In this document: piece after piece, positions 1-14,200 of the stretch
Position numbering within the stretch: the first letter of the stretch is position 1
Layout of the letters: each line of letters starts with the position of its first letter
Assembly (NCBI GenBank): GCA_047495785.1
Contig: JBLDXI010000024.1
Span: 496,001 to 560,000, forward strand
DNA from: Lepidodermella squamata
Taxonomy: Eukaryota > Gastrotricha
DNA length: 64,000 nt
Direction: 5' to 3'
Translations under genes and position numbers: made by a program
Notes under the pieces: generated by a model
Told to the model about the DNA's origin: nothing
Database searches by the model: none
The model's input: only the letters and a program-made list of their open reading frames with translations

Positions 1-212
1 TTGAAAATACAGGATCGAAATACTTCAAAGAAGACTCCGGCAATCGCGAACAAGCGCCTTATTCTCATTATGACATTTAAAACGGCTAATTCTTTGGTTG
101 AATACTTTTATTTACGTATTTATTTAATGCTAAATATTAATGCGAAATTAAATTGATCGTTTTGTCAATCAGACCAGTGAACTTTCAAAGTAATCGGACA
201 TTGTGGGAGTTA

Positions 213-2827
213 TCATTTCTTAGTTTTCTCTTTAGAAAGCAATTCGCCGGCATTAAAAACTTCCTGCTCGTCATCATCGGCGTTTTCCTGCTTTCGAAGC
301 TCGGCCTCTCTTTCATTTTTTCGGCACTTCCACCACACATAGCCATTCACCGGTAAGGAAAGAAACAAGAACAGACTTGTGATAGCATGAAACCAGAAAG
401 ACAGACTGTTCGGCTCAAAAACAGAACAATGCCTGACGGGGTCAGATACTTCGTTCGCCGATGACTTCGAAGGAGGTGTAGTCGTTGTGCAACCTGCAGC
501 TTGAGGCGTCTCAGTCGAGGATTCTTCCCAATATAAACAAACCGAGTCGAAAACTGCACCGTAAATTACCGGTGCTGGTATGAAGCCTGTCAAAGGTAAA
601 ATTTTACGAATTGCTTATCGAATCATGTCGAAAAACAAGTTTTACCCAAGAAACTGCAGAAGGAGGATGTGAGACCCACAGCCCAAGACTTGTACTTCTC
701 TCCGACTACTCTGCAGATGTTGAGGAAAGATGAATGATGACGCATAAAAGGAAATAATTTTGTGAAACAAACCTCATCATAATTATTGTTAGAGGAGTTG
801 TAGGTAAAAAAATGATGACAGCAAAAATGAATGCCAAAATGTTATAGATGTAGAAAGTTAGGCATCTCGGTGAACTGCCATTTTCTTCGCCACATCTACC
901 GATAACCGCATAGGATTCAGACCAAGTTTCATTGTTCGGCGACAGAGCATTTGAACAGGCACATCCAGAGAAATGAGTACCATTCCCGAAACGACAGCCG
1001 GCGTGGCACGGCGACACGTAGTGATCGGTATTATTTACACAAATCGGTTGATAAAAGGATGGGCAGCTGTTACAGCCACAAGAATTCGTTGCATTCGAAT
1101 TTGAGAGGCCGATCAAATCGCCGCTTTCGCATCTCATAGGTGACATGGCCATTAAAGCAATGCCGACAATAAGAACGAAGATAAATGTGTAACCCAATGA
1201 TGCAGATTGACTGAGTTTCATTTTCGACATCAGGTACCCGCCGATGAAAGTGCCCAATGCGCACGGTATGGGGTTGGCGATCGCCGAAATAAAATTTGCA
1301 GCTTTTGTACTCTGCAGGAACACCGTCTCAAGGTATTTCGGATAAAAGGTGAAGTAGCCAGCTAAAAAGTAGGTTTGCATGCAAGAGATGAATACTAGCG
1401 CCAGAAACAATTTGTTTCGGAAAAGTATTACAAAATTCCGAGGTATCGCCTTGAGCGAAAATTTCTCCTCTCCCACGGGGTTAACTTCGTTTTCTGCCTT
1501 GCTTTTACGATGGTGTAAGTGATGCTGATGCTGGTGACTTTTTCTTCTCGGGGTAAGTTGCATCGGAAAGAAGAAGAAAAATGGAGCAACAATGGCGAAC
1601 ATGATCGCACAAAGCACAAATCCAATCCACCAAGCTCCCACAAAAGCAGAAGAATTCTCACTAGGCGGATTAGGCTCTAGAGGACGGACGTAAACCGTGG
1701 AAGTAACGCCAGAGGAGAAGAAAAACGCCGCCGCTGGCCCCAGCATCATCATACTACGCAAAAAATTAAAGCCCCAATCTCGATTTGTTAAAGAATTCAC
1801 AAACCTGTAGACAAAGCCAATTAGCGTTGAAGATCTAGATTTATCCACGTTGTTGTCAATGTATAAAATCCCAATGACGTGGTAGGTTGAAGAGGCGGTT
1901 GAAACGACTATTTGAGCAATTACCAGTAAAATCAGAGCAGTAAGAGCGACAGAATTTTCGTCCGCATCTTCATCGGTCGTGGATATCGATGAAGTGTTAA
2001 GTGAACATTGGGGTAAGAATTCATCCCTGAAGCAGTCCAACGATTCTAGTCTGTGGATAACGAACAGTTTTATGGCTCCCCAGCAATTCCAATTGACTTA
2101 CTTGTTACCGTCTTTTAACACGGTTGGCCTCGTATGCGAATCACCTGGCACACTTATTAAAAAGTGTGGCGCTGCCGCCAATAACGAGCCAAAAGCAAGG
2201 AAAAATCCGCGAAGCGCCAAGCGGCGCGGTATATGGATATTTGTCTCCGTAAATGAGAAAATAATGATCGTGATGTGACCGATCTCAAAGCTTGCCAGGA
2301 ATAGTCCGGAAAAGATGCTGCAATGTGTCGATAGATTATTCGTCTTGATTTCTGTAAAAAATTGGGCCTTACCTTGGCCAACCAAATCGTTTTTCGATTG
2401 AGGTCATGGCAGCAACAGTATAAGCCATGTAGAAGAAGTACCAAAATTCGATGATTGAAACAAGAATGACGTAGGTGTATATATTTATCAGCCATGAAGA
2501 CCGTTTTTTGCCGCCTTTCTTGACTACAACGTTACCTAGATGGTCGACATCTCGAGCCGATGAATTATCGGCATCATTTTCTCTGTCTAACTCAGGGTCA
2601 CTGGGGAAGTGGTCGTTATCAGATTCCCCATTCACCGAAGACACGACGATGCTAACTGTTCGCTGATGCATGAGAAATGTCGATTGCGGACGAGCGTTGC
2701 TTGATGACGACGATGAAGACGAGAAAGAAGAGGAAGGGCGCTGGTCATTGTCTGTTAGATGCTCTTTCAAGTCGTCTAACGGCGAATCTTCTCGGCTTTT
2801 CAATGGTTCCAGCGCGACAGCAGCCAT
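213..2827 (-). CDS. Organic anion transporting polypeptide (SLCO/OATP)
   Basis: Six exons on the minus strand: 2827-2373, 2317-2102, 2050-1805, 1753-773, 710-646 and 586-213, giving about 778 aa. OATPs are 12-TM plasma-membrane carriers for bile salts, hormones and drugs. Seen: a Ser-rich cytoplasmic N-terminus; TM1 near residues 120-145; the TM2 stretch SGLFLASFEIG; a large Kazal-like extracellular loop with spaced cysteines (CGCNSCPSFYQPICVNN); and the family C-terminal block GFIPAPVIYGAVFDSVCLYW. The length suits the family (650-800 aa). The 51-nt intron at 1804-1754 has no stop and keeps frame, so a plain ORF would wrongly include 17 residues; removing it gives a continuous GFVYSMMMLGPA. 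An AATAAA lies about 100 nt past the stop (112-107). The start is the only Met before TM1. Substrate is unknown. Confidence 0.93.
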
Positions 2828-5800
2828 TCAGCGTGCAGCACTTGCTTTCAGTCACAATTCAGAAAGTGCAGTAGTCAGCCGGCGCGGAAGAGGTTACGAA
2901 CAAGTAGATCGAGTGCAATTATTAGCCAGCGAGGTCAGGCAATGTCTTATCTTCCACTACTAGCGGCAGTATTTTATCTATGCTCATCGAAGTGGCACGA
3001 GGAGCGTTCTTATCAGCGCGTCGTCACACTTATCGCTGCTATATCCTTCTATCATGAACTATGAGATAACGAAGGTTTTCGGCAAACAGTCCTAATAATC
3101 AAAGGCTTCAATAGATAAGAACTAGGTCCCACGAGACACCGATTCGAATATGGACATATCGATAAGGCTGCCTTTAAAACTATGTCACTTTAAGGGTGAC
3201 TTGTGTCAAATAAAAAGTTGCTGCTATTTTTATAAACTTCATGGAAAGGTGCAGTGGAACAGTTAGGGTCGATCAGAAATAAATGAGTACTAAATTGAGC
3301 CCCGATCGATGATCACATTGTCACGATCATTGATGAACCCGAATTAAATACCAGATTCGGAAAAGAGGACTTCAATAATCCTGACCTTTACTTTACTGTG
3401 ACTTCCAGCCATTGGGATGATTCATCATGATGTTAGCCTAATTTTATTTGAGGCAATATTTTCCTCGTAACTTCACACAAAATATTGGGTGTGACACGCC
3501 GTACATTTTATGCGCTTCTGGTTGTTCATATTAAGCCGATTTCGAATGCTGCCTGCAAATTCCGGTAATTGGTGTTTGACTGTTTCGCCTACTGTTTGCT
3601 TTTATCCGATCTAGCTGCAGCTGAACTATCACATAATAAAACGCAGCCAGGCAAAATTGCGACATTGCTGAGATTTTTTTCATTTCAATCTTTTAATCTT
3701 TAAAAATGGAGTCTTTCATATGCTACTACCAGAAATTGGTTTTTCCATATTAGAGACTAGAGGCGCAATAGGTAGGTACCGATATTTTAGCAAGGAAACT
3801 TGTAAAAAAATGTTTTGCCATTATTAATTGATAGGCTGAAGTTTTTTCTACTCATGGGCCCACTCATGGCTTTGCGGTATGTTGTTACGCCAAAGATAAA
3901 AATGATTGCGAATTTGTATTTCGCGACTGTCAGATGACCCTTCAATTGAAAAATACCGATAGCGCGTTCATATCTAATATGGTCTGGCTATTTATTGGCG
4001 ATATCGGGGTGCAAATCACACAACATGGCGGCTTTATTATCGGTAAAATGTAATTCAGAGCGCGCGGTCGGTGAATTTCGTACCATCAGCCATCTGCGGC
4101 GCGTGGATCCATACGCCCCCCGTCTACCACTTTTAACTAGAGCCGCGCCACTTAAACAAGCTCGAATATTTTGCTTGATTATTTTTCAATATCTTCAAGT
4201 TGAGCTCGCTGAAATCGAATTATATATTCCGATATCAAAATAAACGCCAATAGTATTGTATGCGGCAGAGACAGGATAAAATTCCGCGGTGCAGTCAACG
4301 TAAATTCCGATCATCCTTTTTTTTACCACAACTGATTTTGGGTCATTAAATTGGAGAATGGAGGCCCTTCAAGAATTTTGATATGAGGAGAATCACCCCG
4401 CAACTTCTGATCTTTTAACTATTTTCACCTCAGTATGTATTCAAATCGTCAGCATGCAAAGTAGCAATTGTATCAATGTATGATTTATTCATCTACTTCA
4501 CGTGGATCGATTGCTAAAAACTGCATAGGCAAACACTGCTTTGGCTTTTGGCTGGTAAACAATGAAAAGTTATTGCGATTGCTTACGTCGAAAAGCGCCA
4601 GCTTCGCTCTTGAAATGTCACATTTGACAGGTAAAAACCAACAGTGCTCATTTATTGCATGGCATTCGGTCAATTAAATATTCACTTCTAATTGACTCGT
4701 CGATTTTATGGCAAAAGCAAATCGACCCCTTGCGTGATGTGGTTCCTCGCACAATTCCTACACCGGTGCTTACAGAAAAATATAGCTAGCGGCGCGATTG
4801 AACCGGCCAAAAATATCTTGAGACATCCATGTGACGAGAGCTCTGATTTCAGCCGTTCCCTGTTAATATATGTTAACACCAAAATATCTATGATGTCTTG
4901 CAATTTTTCGCCTTATATTTCTACCCTTTTTAGAGCAAATTGAATTTAAGCAACTTAATATATGAATGCATATATAGCCGCATTAATTCGACGGAATTCT
5001 TAATACCACCAATTAAAGTAAACCCACGCTGTTATTGCAACGCATGCACAACTATATACGATGTAGGCGTTTTCTTCTACTTTTTAATCCCACTATAGTA
5101 GAATCGTAGAATTAAGCTGATCAAAATAATTTGCAAATTCAGCGTAGCACTTGCAATTTTTTCGATAATTTAGACAATAGCGTCTCATGATTAGAAAAAC
5201 CCTCTCATGGTGCCAATTATGACGGGCGTTTCCGGCCTTTACTAGCTTATAACTTAGGCTGAGGAATAGTGTTATTGTTCTGGGAAATCCCATTGATAGC
5301 CTAAAAATTCGACCTAAGCACCCCTGCCGCAAAAAATTGGCATGCTTGAGCAGAAACTTCCTATAAAACCATCTAGACAGGTGCGGAAATACACAGAGGA
5401 GTCACGAGAAAATCACGGATTGAAATAGGTTTGATATTGTGTGTTGTACCCTAAGTTTTTCATCCGCTTAATGTACTTAAAGGTTGCAATAAGCTGTCCC
5501 TGTGATTTTTTGTAAGCAGTACCTATATTATTACGACAAAATATGGCTAACCTGGAAGCTCCACGCCGGTAATTACGATTTTTATTACCTGACTTTGGTT
5601 GATGTGACTAAAAAGATGCATCAGCAGGCGTCCTGCGGATGTAGATCCTAATATGTTGGAGAATTTTTAGCACGCGCTCAGAATCGCCTCGGTCACATGA
5701 CACGTGCAGTCTAACTGCGCGCCCTTATTTTGTTCTCCATCTGTGAGGCTGAAATAATTTGGAGATAGGCCGAATTCATCCTCATTTTATCGAATAATTA

Positions 5801-6067
5801 CATCTGCTCAACTCAAATTTTCTGGAAAAGCGGGGGCGATATTTATTTTTACTTTTGATCTTTTCCGTTTGTCATCACCGATTTTAATCAAAAAAATATG
5901 GCATTTTATGCGACTACGCACTACTTTCTGCCTGGTTAGGCATTACGTCTTTTCACATGGCAAACAAGGTGAAATTAATTTATGCCATGAATTGCTTTCT
6001 GCTACCATTAGATATATTTCGTTTTTACCGTTTAAAACAAGCAGCGTTGGTAAAGCTATTATGGAAA
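2828..6067. other. Intergenic region between divergent transporter genes
   Basis: About 3.2 kb separates the divergent SLCO and MFSD4-like starts and should hold both promoters. The open frames here are short, lack splice-consistent extension and show no family motif. No RNA gene, repeat array or mobile element was recognised. Confidence 0.5.
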
Positions 6068-8237
6068 ATGGCTGCTAACGATCAAAATTATAATACTTTT
6101 CTGGATAAGGAAAATGCTGGCCAAACACCGATCAGGGCTAGTGAGAACCATTCCTTAATGCCCCCGGATACGCCATCGCCATCACGTAAATCCATCTACT
6201 GGCGGCTGTTTGCACAGAACCGATTGGCCGTTATAACGATTTGCTACTGCTATGCAGCCTTTGGCATGTCGGTGGCGATTTTGGGTCCAGTTTTGCTTGA
6301 TTTGTCTTGTTTGACGGCTTCTAGTCTTCGCTCTATCTCTTGGTTGTTCTTCTTCCAAACGTTTCTATTCAGCGCTGGTTCCGTGCTGGCTGGCTACCTC
6401 GTCACTAAACAGACCATTTCAGATGAATCAATCATGCTGATAACAATGTCTTTATTGCCTATTACTATGGTCATTGTCCCTCTGTTCACCAACTTCGCCT
6501 TACTGGCTGTTAATCTTGCTATAATGGGATTGATTCTCGGTTGCATTGAGAATCTCTGCAATATCAAAATGATCGAGCTATTCAAAGATAAAGTCGCGCC
6601 GTTCCTTCAAGCGCTTCACTTTTTTTACGGATTTGGCGCTTTTTTGACGCCTTTTATAGCGAAACCGTTCCTGTCAAATCAGGACTGCACGCTGTTGCTA
6701 AAAAATTCTACCACAAACTATCGCGTGATCCACGGCGTCAATTACACGATTAGCGTCGATTCGATCGATGATGCACGGGACCTGATCCAGGTTCACTGGG
6801 CTTTTGCCATAGTGGCTGCTTTCATGTTGCCAGGATTAGGATTCGTCATCGCCTATGGAGTACAGATGGGGCGCTGGCGATTATTCTGGTCTGGTGGCAA
6901 TAAATCTGACTCTAGCAGCACCAACATTAAATCCGGGCTGGATCATCAAAAGGAGAACTTCAGCAAAAAGCAAAAAGAAGCCGAGAGCTTCGAACTCGAC
7001 TACACAAGTGGAAATCATGCAGTTGAGCAGGGTGACTCGTCCGAGACACATTCTAACTTCTTCGCTACGATCGGGATCAAAGGAAAGCATGTCGTTGGAG
7101 TGATATTACTGTCAGGACTTGTTAACCTCATTTATGATGGGCTGCAGGCCAGCTTTTCCGACTTCGGCTACACTTACGCTGTTGATACAGTCAAATATCT
7201 CGAAGGGCGACGATCTGAAGCTGCATACACCGAATCGGTCTTTTGGGTATTTCATCTAAATTTTCAAGATAAACTGGCTTCTATATTATTGAATATATAG
7301 GGAAGCTTCGCATTGGGTCGCCTGCTCTCCATATTTTTTGCGGCTAATTTCTTCCCCGTCGTCATGATAGGAACACAGATGGTTATTTTTCTCATCCGTT
7401 CGCCATTTTTCCATTTTTCATATGAATCCTATAGATATGCTGTTTGGCCGTCATCATGTCCCTGCTGATGGTTGAATCCTTTGGCTCCATTCACCTTCTT
7501 CTATTTTGCTTCTTTATTCTCGGATTGTGCATAAGCTCCAGTAAGTAGTTGAATTTTGCAGTGGGCACAAAGTTATTAAATGACATCGATATAGTTGTGC
7601 CTAGCTGTATGTCGCTATCTGCTCAGTATGTGGTTCTAACACGTAAGTTTGGAAGTTCCTATAACCAGTTTCTTTTTCTTTTCAATAAATGAAATTTTCT
7701 TTTCATCTATCTGTTTTTATAGCTACGCTTACAACTCTTCTTATAATCGGCGCTTCACTGGGAGAAATGCTGTTTCCGGTCGTCGTGGGAACGGTAAGGG
7801 CTCTTATTTTTCATTTTATTTGGATTTTGGTACCTTGGGTATGGAATCCTTTGGGATGAATTTGAAAAGGTTTATAACAATTTGCTGAGCTTACGGTTTA
7901 ATTTCACCACAGCTAATCGATGGCTACGGACCTAGAAGTTATATTACGTTTTCATTCTTTGCTGCGATTTTGGCCCTGGCTCTGTTCATTGCTTTGGTTT
8001 ACATCGGGAAGAGAACGCCCAAATTTATGAGTACGTCAGAGGAATAATTTTTACGAACCAGTTTTTAACATGTTATATTTAATTTCAAATAAAATACTCG
8101 GTTCAGCCTCAGGCCAAACTTCGTTAGTCTTTTGGAACTTTCACTCAGCTGCCGGCGGAGAAACAGCAGCGCTCACTGCCAATGACCTTGAAGGCGGAGG
8201 ATTCTACAGTCAACTGAACAACGAAGACGACGAATAA
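6068..8237 (+). CDS. MFSD4-type major facilitator (sodium/glucose transporter-like)
   Basis: Seven exons: 6068-7246, 7301-7381, 7435-7540, 7595-7642, 7723-7793, 7913-8030 and 8107-8237; all phases agree, giving 577 aa. MFSD4A/B (NaGLT1) are 12-TM carriers, reported for MFSD4B as Na+-linked glucose transport. Seen: YAAFGMSVAILGPVLLDL in TM1, a glycosylatable loop (NYTISV), a long charged central loop, then DGLQASFSDFGYTYAVD and SFALGRLLSI, which are MFSD4 signatures, and GASLGEMLFPVVVG near TM11. The C-terminal tail is acidic. The chosen ATG (AAAATGG) lies just before the MFS core; an in-frame ATG at 5957 would add 37 residues. An AATAAA lies at 8645-8650. An early stop reachable by ignoring the donor at 8031 was rejected because exon 7 restores an MFSD4-like tail. 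Confidence 0.88.
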
Positions 8238-10449
8238 TCGTTAGCGAATATCGTTAGCGATGAAATATTAGTTCCAAAAAATTGTAATGACAGCATTTAC
8301 TATCAAAATAATTTCCATTTTACACTGTGATCTCGCATGCCATTTTTATCTCCATTTACACCAAAGATTGCATGTATGTATTTTGAACCGTCGGCAAAGA
8401 GCTAATAGTATACTTTTGTCAGAATTGAACGACTTCGGAATTGCAGATCTTGTATTGTAAATAGCATAGTAAATTTTTACTCAAACATTGGCAATATTTA
8501 TACCTTTTTACATTGGCTTGTTAACTTGATAATATAGTACAATCAAGTTCTGATCATTCGTTTTGTTTATTCATTGTTGTACCAATTTTGTTTCGATGCC
8601 GGTGAAACGAAGATTAATATACGAATTCTAGTTATACCTATTAAAATAAAACTCTTGTGTCAGTAGATTCAAGGTTTGATATTGAAATCAAATAGGTGTC
8701 AAATAATATCAAGTAATAAGTATAGTATTATTGAACGACAATGCAGCATGGATCGAAGTGACACTTGTTGATCCGCATGAGTAACTTGGTTTCGATGGTA
8801 AATTAATCCTCGTCAAATGAAATGAAACGCTTAAAATGCTGAGTCTAACAGAATATTCCTCCGTATGAAGCAAACCTACCTGCATTTTCTGCGGCGATGA
8901 AGTGTTGCTTAAATGCTGGCCTCTTTTTTGTGCATCAACACAGCCAGACGCGAACCTAAACGAATGCTTGCAATGAGCAAAATGGTAAAAAAAATACCTA
9001 CAAACATCTTCTTCAAGCATTTATGTAATAAATCAACAAGTAAATTGATCGCGAGCTTATACCACGTGAGCTCCCTCAACAAGGATGACGGAAATGTCTC
9101 CTGTATCTGATCGTTGATAGGGCTAAGCGTCTTTTACCTGGTGGCGATGAGCGTGACCTTGCTCTTGGCGATGCTGATCTCTAGATCAATTGAGGCCGCG
9201 GTTTTCCGTAGCTTCGCCATCTTTACCCGCAGCTGCTCAACGCATGCCACCAGCCACGTGGTCGGCGAATCATATTATTGCCAGCACTGAGCCACTGAAT
9301 TATGAATTGAAATTGTCACATTTTAGTAGCTAACGCTAAATCTGTGGGCCAGCAGACCTTCGGAATGCACATCAGCCCTTGTTTGGAAACCGTTCCTTGC
9401 ATCCTTGAACATCTGGAATTTTGAAACTTGAAATGAAACTTCCAACTTCCAACTTGAAACTGGACCTGCAGATCTGATACTACTGCGGCAACTTTTTATT
9501 TTATTAAATTTACTAATATTACTATAAATTTTAAAATTTTATTTTATCACTATTAAAATTAAGTATTTAATTAAACGTGAAAACCAAATTGTTTATAATT
9601 TTCTGAGAAGCTTTGAGGTTCTCGAGTTGTTGGGCTCTTAAAGCTGGTCTAGCGCAAGTCCTCAGTTTCATCTCCCGTTTCCCGTGTCCCGTGTCCCGTG
9701 CACTGATCTCTCTCTCTCTCTCTGGTAACTGGTAACTCCCCATCTTAGAAGTTGCGACTGATGACGCTAGTCACTGATGACTTGTGCACCGGCGATTCAC
9801 CTTTTTCATCAACATTGTCGGTCGCGATTCTGAAAGACTTCTCAGTGATAATCCGACTAGAACAGTTGAAGGTTGAAGACGTTCTATTTTTTTCTCAACC
9901 AAGGCACTTCATTTTTAAAGCCATCCAAACTGCTGTCTATTATAATTGGCAAATTGCCTTGAAAATTTTAATTTGCTTCCTGCGATTTCTGCGGTCTGTA
10001 GGCCGAGCTCGAAAGGCAGCGTCAAGCGTCAGTGCTTCGTAGTAAAGGCATCAGCTGGTCAGGTGGCAGCTGGTCTGTGAACGGAATGCAGACTGCAAAT
10101 GGCTGTTTTAGGTGACAGACGACACTTAACTTTTGATCTGACTGTTGTCTCTTACATTGACTATTGATGGCGATGAACGGCTATCGATATTGCTAGGGTA
10201 TTGATTCAGGTATTGCTTCCCACTCTCTTTCTATGTGGGATAATAGCGACATCAAGTTACTTTGATAAGTAATTACACCGTTGCATGAATGCTGAACTTG
10301 CCAAATACCTACTTGTGTCTAAACGCTAAACGAATCTATTGCTGATCGTTGATCGTTGATTTTTATCAATCACTTATGCGCATTGATTCTGATATCTTTA
10401 ATGTTCCATTGGTTAAATTCACTTATTTCTTGTAGAGATTTGGTTTACG
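8238..10449. other. Intergenic region with simple repeats
   Basis: Holds the 3' UTR of the MFSD4-like gene, a run of near-identical CTTCCAACTT/CTTGAAAC words at 9426-9465, a CCCGTGT-type repeat followed by (CT)n at 9680-9725, and one coding-like minus-strand frame near 9130-9270 (see findings). No supported gene. Confidence 0.4.
9709..9724. repeat. (CT)n microsatellite
   Basis: A perfect CT dinucleotide run directly preceded by a short CCCGTGT-type tandem stretch. Confidence 0.85.
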
Positions 10450-10955
10450 ATGTCATTTTCGGAGTTGATCAAAGTTATTGCACGGCCCGGAGTCGTACCT
10501 AAATTCAGAAAGTTCTGGGATGTCGTTCAAAACAACGGAGGCGTCACTCGTTCTCTATGGCGTATTTTTACGTGAGCATCTTCATGTTCCTGATGCTGTT
10601 TTTATTTCAAATTTTTTAAAACCACAGGACTGACGATCTGAAAGACGGGACGTTGGTTGGCAAAGACCAATTTGGCAACGAGTATTACGAGAATAAGCGC
10701 TGGTACGTAGGCCGCAGCCGCTGGGTTGTTTATTCGAAGAAAGTGTTTTTCGACTACGACAGCAGCCAGATTCCACCCGAGTGGCATCGATGGATGCATT
10801 ACACTACGGATATTCCCCCGACAATTAAACCTCAAGTTCAACACAGATGGATGGCCCCACATATCGAGAACAAAACTGGCACTGACGACATCTATGTACC
10901 ATATTCGACCACCCGTCCGAAAGTGCAGAGCTGGCAGCCACCCAAATCATCCTGA
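10450..10955 (+). CDS. NDUFA12: NADH dehydrogenase (ubiquinone) 1 alpha subcomplex subunit 12
   Basis: Two exons (10450-10571 and 10628-10955; 56-nt intron, phase 2) encode 149 aa, close to the usual ~145. NDUFA12 (B17.2) is a supernumerary subunit on the matrix arm of mitochondrial complex I. Seen: GTLVGKDQFGNEYYEN, RSRWVVY, IPPEWHRWMHY and PPTIKPQVQHRW, which together form the family core, and a C-terminal YSTTRPKVQSW motif. The N-terminus has the short amphipathic segment ELIKVIA typical of the protein rather than a cleaved presequence. A TTCTTGTAG acceptor lies 15 nt upstream of the ATG, suggesting a 5' UTR intron or spliced-leader addition. Confidence 0.97.
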
Positions 10956-11233
10956 ACTTATTTTGTCTTAATGATGGCGATTTAAAATTATAACTATCAG
11001 TCGAGTCTATTCTCCTGCGACATGAATTTATCGCCATTGCATTATTGGCGTTATAAAAATGAACGGTTTCATCTTTGTCCTTCAAACAGTTCGAATTAGA
11101 GCTACCTTACCAACCTGCCCTTGTCTGGTTAGAATAATTTCGCGATATGCTAATTTTGGTTTTTCATTATCCTCACGTCGCGGATTAGTAAAAGATGATT
11201 GTTCATTCTCTTAACACTTTATATATTTGTAGA

Positions 11234-14200
11234 ATGAAAAAGATTAAAAATATTTTTCGATCGCGATCGAAGTCACGAGGAAGCAGCGGTAGTGCTGGCT
11301 CTTCGGCGTTCGATTTCGATGAAGCCGAGATAAAATCAATGCCTAGTATTCACCAAGCCATTATCAACGGCGATACCGACAAAGTAAAGAAGCTCATAAA
11401 GACTGAACTTGATGCCAAGGATAACAACTCGAGGTAGTTTCATCGCTTGATCTCTTATCTATTTGTTTTCTCCTGTCTTAACTGTTTAGATCGCCATTGT
11501 ATATTGCGTGTCAGTTACAAGACTGGGATTTGGCAACAATATTATTAGATGCCAAATGCAAGTTGGATGAGCCGGACAAAAATGGCATTACTCCTTTGAT
11601 GAAAGTAATTTACCTTACAAATTTCCTATTGCGTGATTCTATCCAACTAATAAACAGGCGTTGGAGGCTAAAAATTCTAAAATGCCGTTATTTGGCATTG
11701 CTCAAGCTAATCAATTCGTGTCTTATGGGTGCAATATACTCAGAGTTAACAATGAAAATCGAACATGTCTACACTACTTGGCAATGTCGAAGTGCAGTGA
11801 TCGAACTGCCGTTTTCAATGCCTTGTTGAATTCCCAGAAGAGCACAAAAGCGCGCCAAAGGATACAGGACTTACCGGACAAGGATCGGCTTACAGCTTTA
11901 CATCTATCAGTTTTAGCTCACAATCTCGAGATATGTCAGGCTTTAATTTCAAATGGTGCCAATGTAAATCTCGTGGACAGCCAAGGTCGAACAGCCTTAA
12001 TGCTAAGCTGTTCAAGTGGCTATGAAGATATTTGCAAAGCCATTTTAGCGGCAAATCCTGAGCTGCATCATAAGGATAGCAAAGGTATGTTTTTGATTAT
12101 TTTATTAATGAGGCGTGACCATTCATGCTTAATTTAGGCCGATCCGCCTTAACCTTAGCGAGAGAGTCATCGCAAAAGTGCGTGCCGCTGATTGAGGAGT
12201 ACGCGCGTGGCCACCCGGCGGTTGCGTCATCATCTGAGCAAAGCCAGTCGTGGGAAGACGTGACTGAAGAAGGCGAAGATACGGACGACGCTGAAGAGGT
12301 AGAAGAAGACGAAGAAAGCGAATCGGCTGTTGAGGACCCGACACCACCACCCGTTATCAAAAAAGGACCGGCTCCTGAACCGCCAAAACCGAAGACAACT
12401 GCCGTCGTCGTTGTCAGCTCAACCGTAACTGAGGTTCAAAAAATCAAAAAAGAGCATGATGAAATTTCCTCGAGTAGCGAGGAGCCGCTGACTGGAACTG
12501 TTCGCTTCAAAGATCAAGTCGAATCACCGAGACCGAAATTACCGGTCCCTAAAGAGTCACCACCCCCTACTGTCCCTACTATCGTTAAGCCCGTAGTGTC
12601 AGTTTCTTCTCCGAGAACCGGCGGGCAAAAAGCGGGAGCATCTTCTCTGCTGAAACAGCTTACTAAATCAAACGATTCGATGGAGGATATAGGCGAGCCT
12701 GACTTCAATTTAAGTGGTTCAGGCGATCAGCGTAATAGTTTAAATCAAAGCGGCAATCGTCTCGGTCATTCTTTCGACGTTAATAGTGACGTCGTTAAAA
12801 CGAGTATTGACTCAGTTACCAGCGGCATGACCACTGAATGGGACTCGGAGAGTGGCGCTTACGCCGTGCCTAATCACCAGACGGTGCGGCGTGCTGTCGA
12901 CAGCGACATCCCGAAAACGCCCGACGAAGACGACTGGTCCGAAGGGCCGACGGTGCCTGATTTCCCGGTTCACACTTCACTCCCGCTAAATTCTGTGCTG
13001 ACAATCACGGCGACAGAGGAGCAGCGCAAAACGCAGGGTGCTGTCGCTAAAACGGACACTCAGCTCACGTCACTTGTCGCTGATGTAATTTATTTTAAAT
13101 TCCTTTCATCAGTTCGTGGCGTCTTTTTGCAACCCCCACCAGGCGCGACTTCCTATTTGCAGGGGCTGGCGTTGTTTGATTTAGTGTCTTTAGCTTCCGC
13201 GGTGCGTCTGATAAAGCATTCGCTTAGTATGCGCGCGCGATGCCGTCTCAATATTCGTGAATATTAGATTTGAAAAAGACCAGCGGGCTTGAGGGTGTCG
13301 GTTAAATATTTACTATTCACCGCGCGCAAAGTTCACCTCGGGTAATATGCTCGGTGAGTGCGCGCCCGTTTGCAATGTAAATTAATTACACTTCTTTCCG
13401 CGCGTTAGGCACGCCCTTTCAGGTTGCTCTGTTTACAAATCTCTTATTTATATTGATCCTCTCTTTCCACGTGGCAGAGCGTACACCGTGTCATTGTCGG
13501 CGGCGTCGACGAGAGCCATGATAGCAAGCAACAGCAGCCGAAGCAGACGCCACAGCAGGGCAGCAAAAAGACAGCCGATTCGGTGCAAGTTATTAACAAC
13601 AAGAATTCAAGCATGTGGGATGACAGCGACCTGAGTGAAATCGCGCTGTCTGGATCACAACAACCGCCTCAAAATGGCACGGCTAACAACAGTAAACAGC
13701 TACAGCGCAGCCAGGAAGATCTTGTGCTGCAAACAAAGCCGAATTACATTCCGTCTCAAACGGTTCGTTAGATTTTAAATAGCGTTTATAACGTGATTCA
13801 TCTCGGTAATTTTGAGATGTTGAAGAAATTAACAAATAAGAGAAGTGTATTATTTGAAGAGAAAAACTGAAGAAGGACCCACGGTAACTTGTCAAAATAA
13901 TCTGCGATAGAAGAAAATTAAATTCCTTAATTAAGCTTCGTTTTATTGAACGGATTTCTCTAGAATAATTGAAGCTGTTAAATCAGTACGAAATCAATCG
14001 AGGTTTTAAGATGGATTGAAATTGGAGCATTGGGTTGTTCGTTCTTACTACCAGTTAATAATAAGAGAATTTTTTTCCTGTAGTCTGTATCACAAGCTTC
14101 TAGTCGATGGGATACCGACGATATAAGCGGCGCCGATGGCGTTCATAACTTGATTTCCCCGACCCGTCTCGCGCCAAAGCGTAGTGATAACGACGACACC

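Noticed and set aside
2352-2372. 21-nt intron after exon 1 of the SLCO gene
   Set aside because: The nearest acceptor breaks the frame. The acceptor at 2318 gives a 55-nt intron, correct phase and the OATP TM2 sequence.
8031-8047. Early stop of the MFSD4-like gene at 8045
   Set aside because: The GTACGT donor at 8031 and TTCAG acceptor at 8106 extend the protein in phase to an acidic tail.
9752-10042. 96-codon plus frame as a gene
   Set aside because: No splice context, no motif, and composition like surrounding intergenic DNA.
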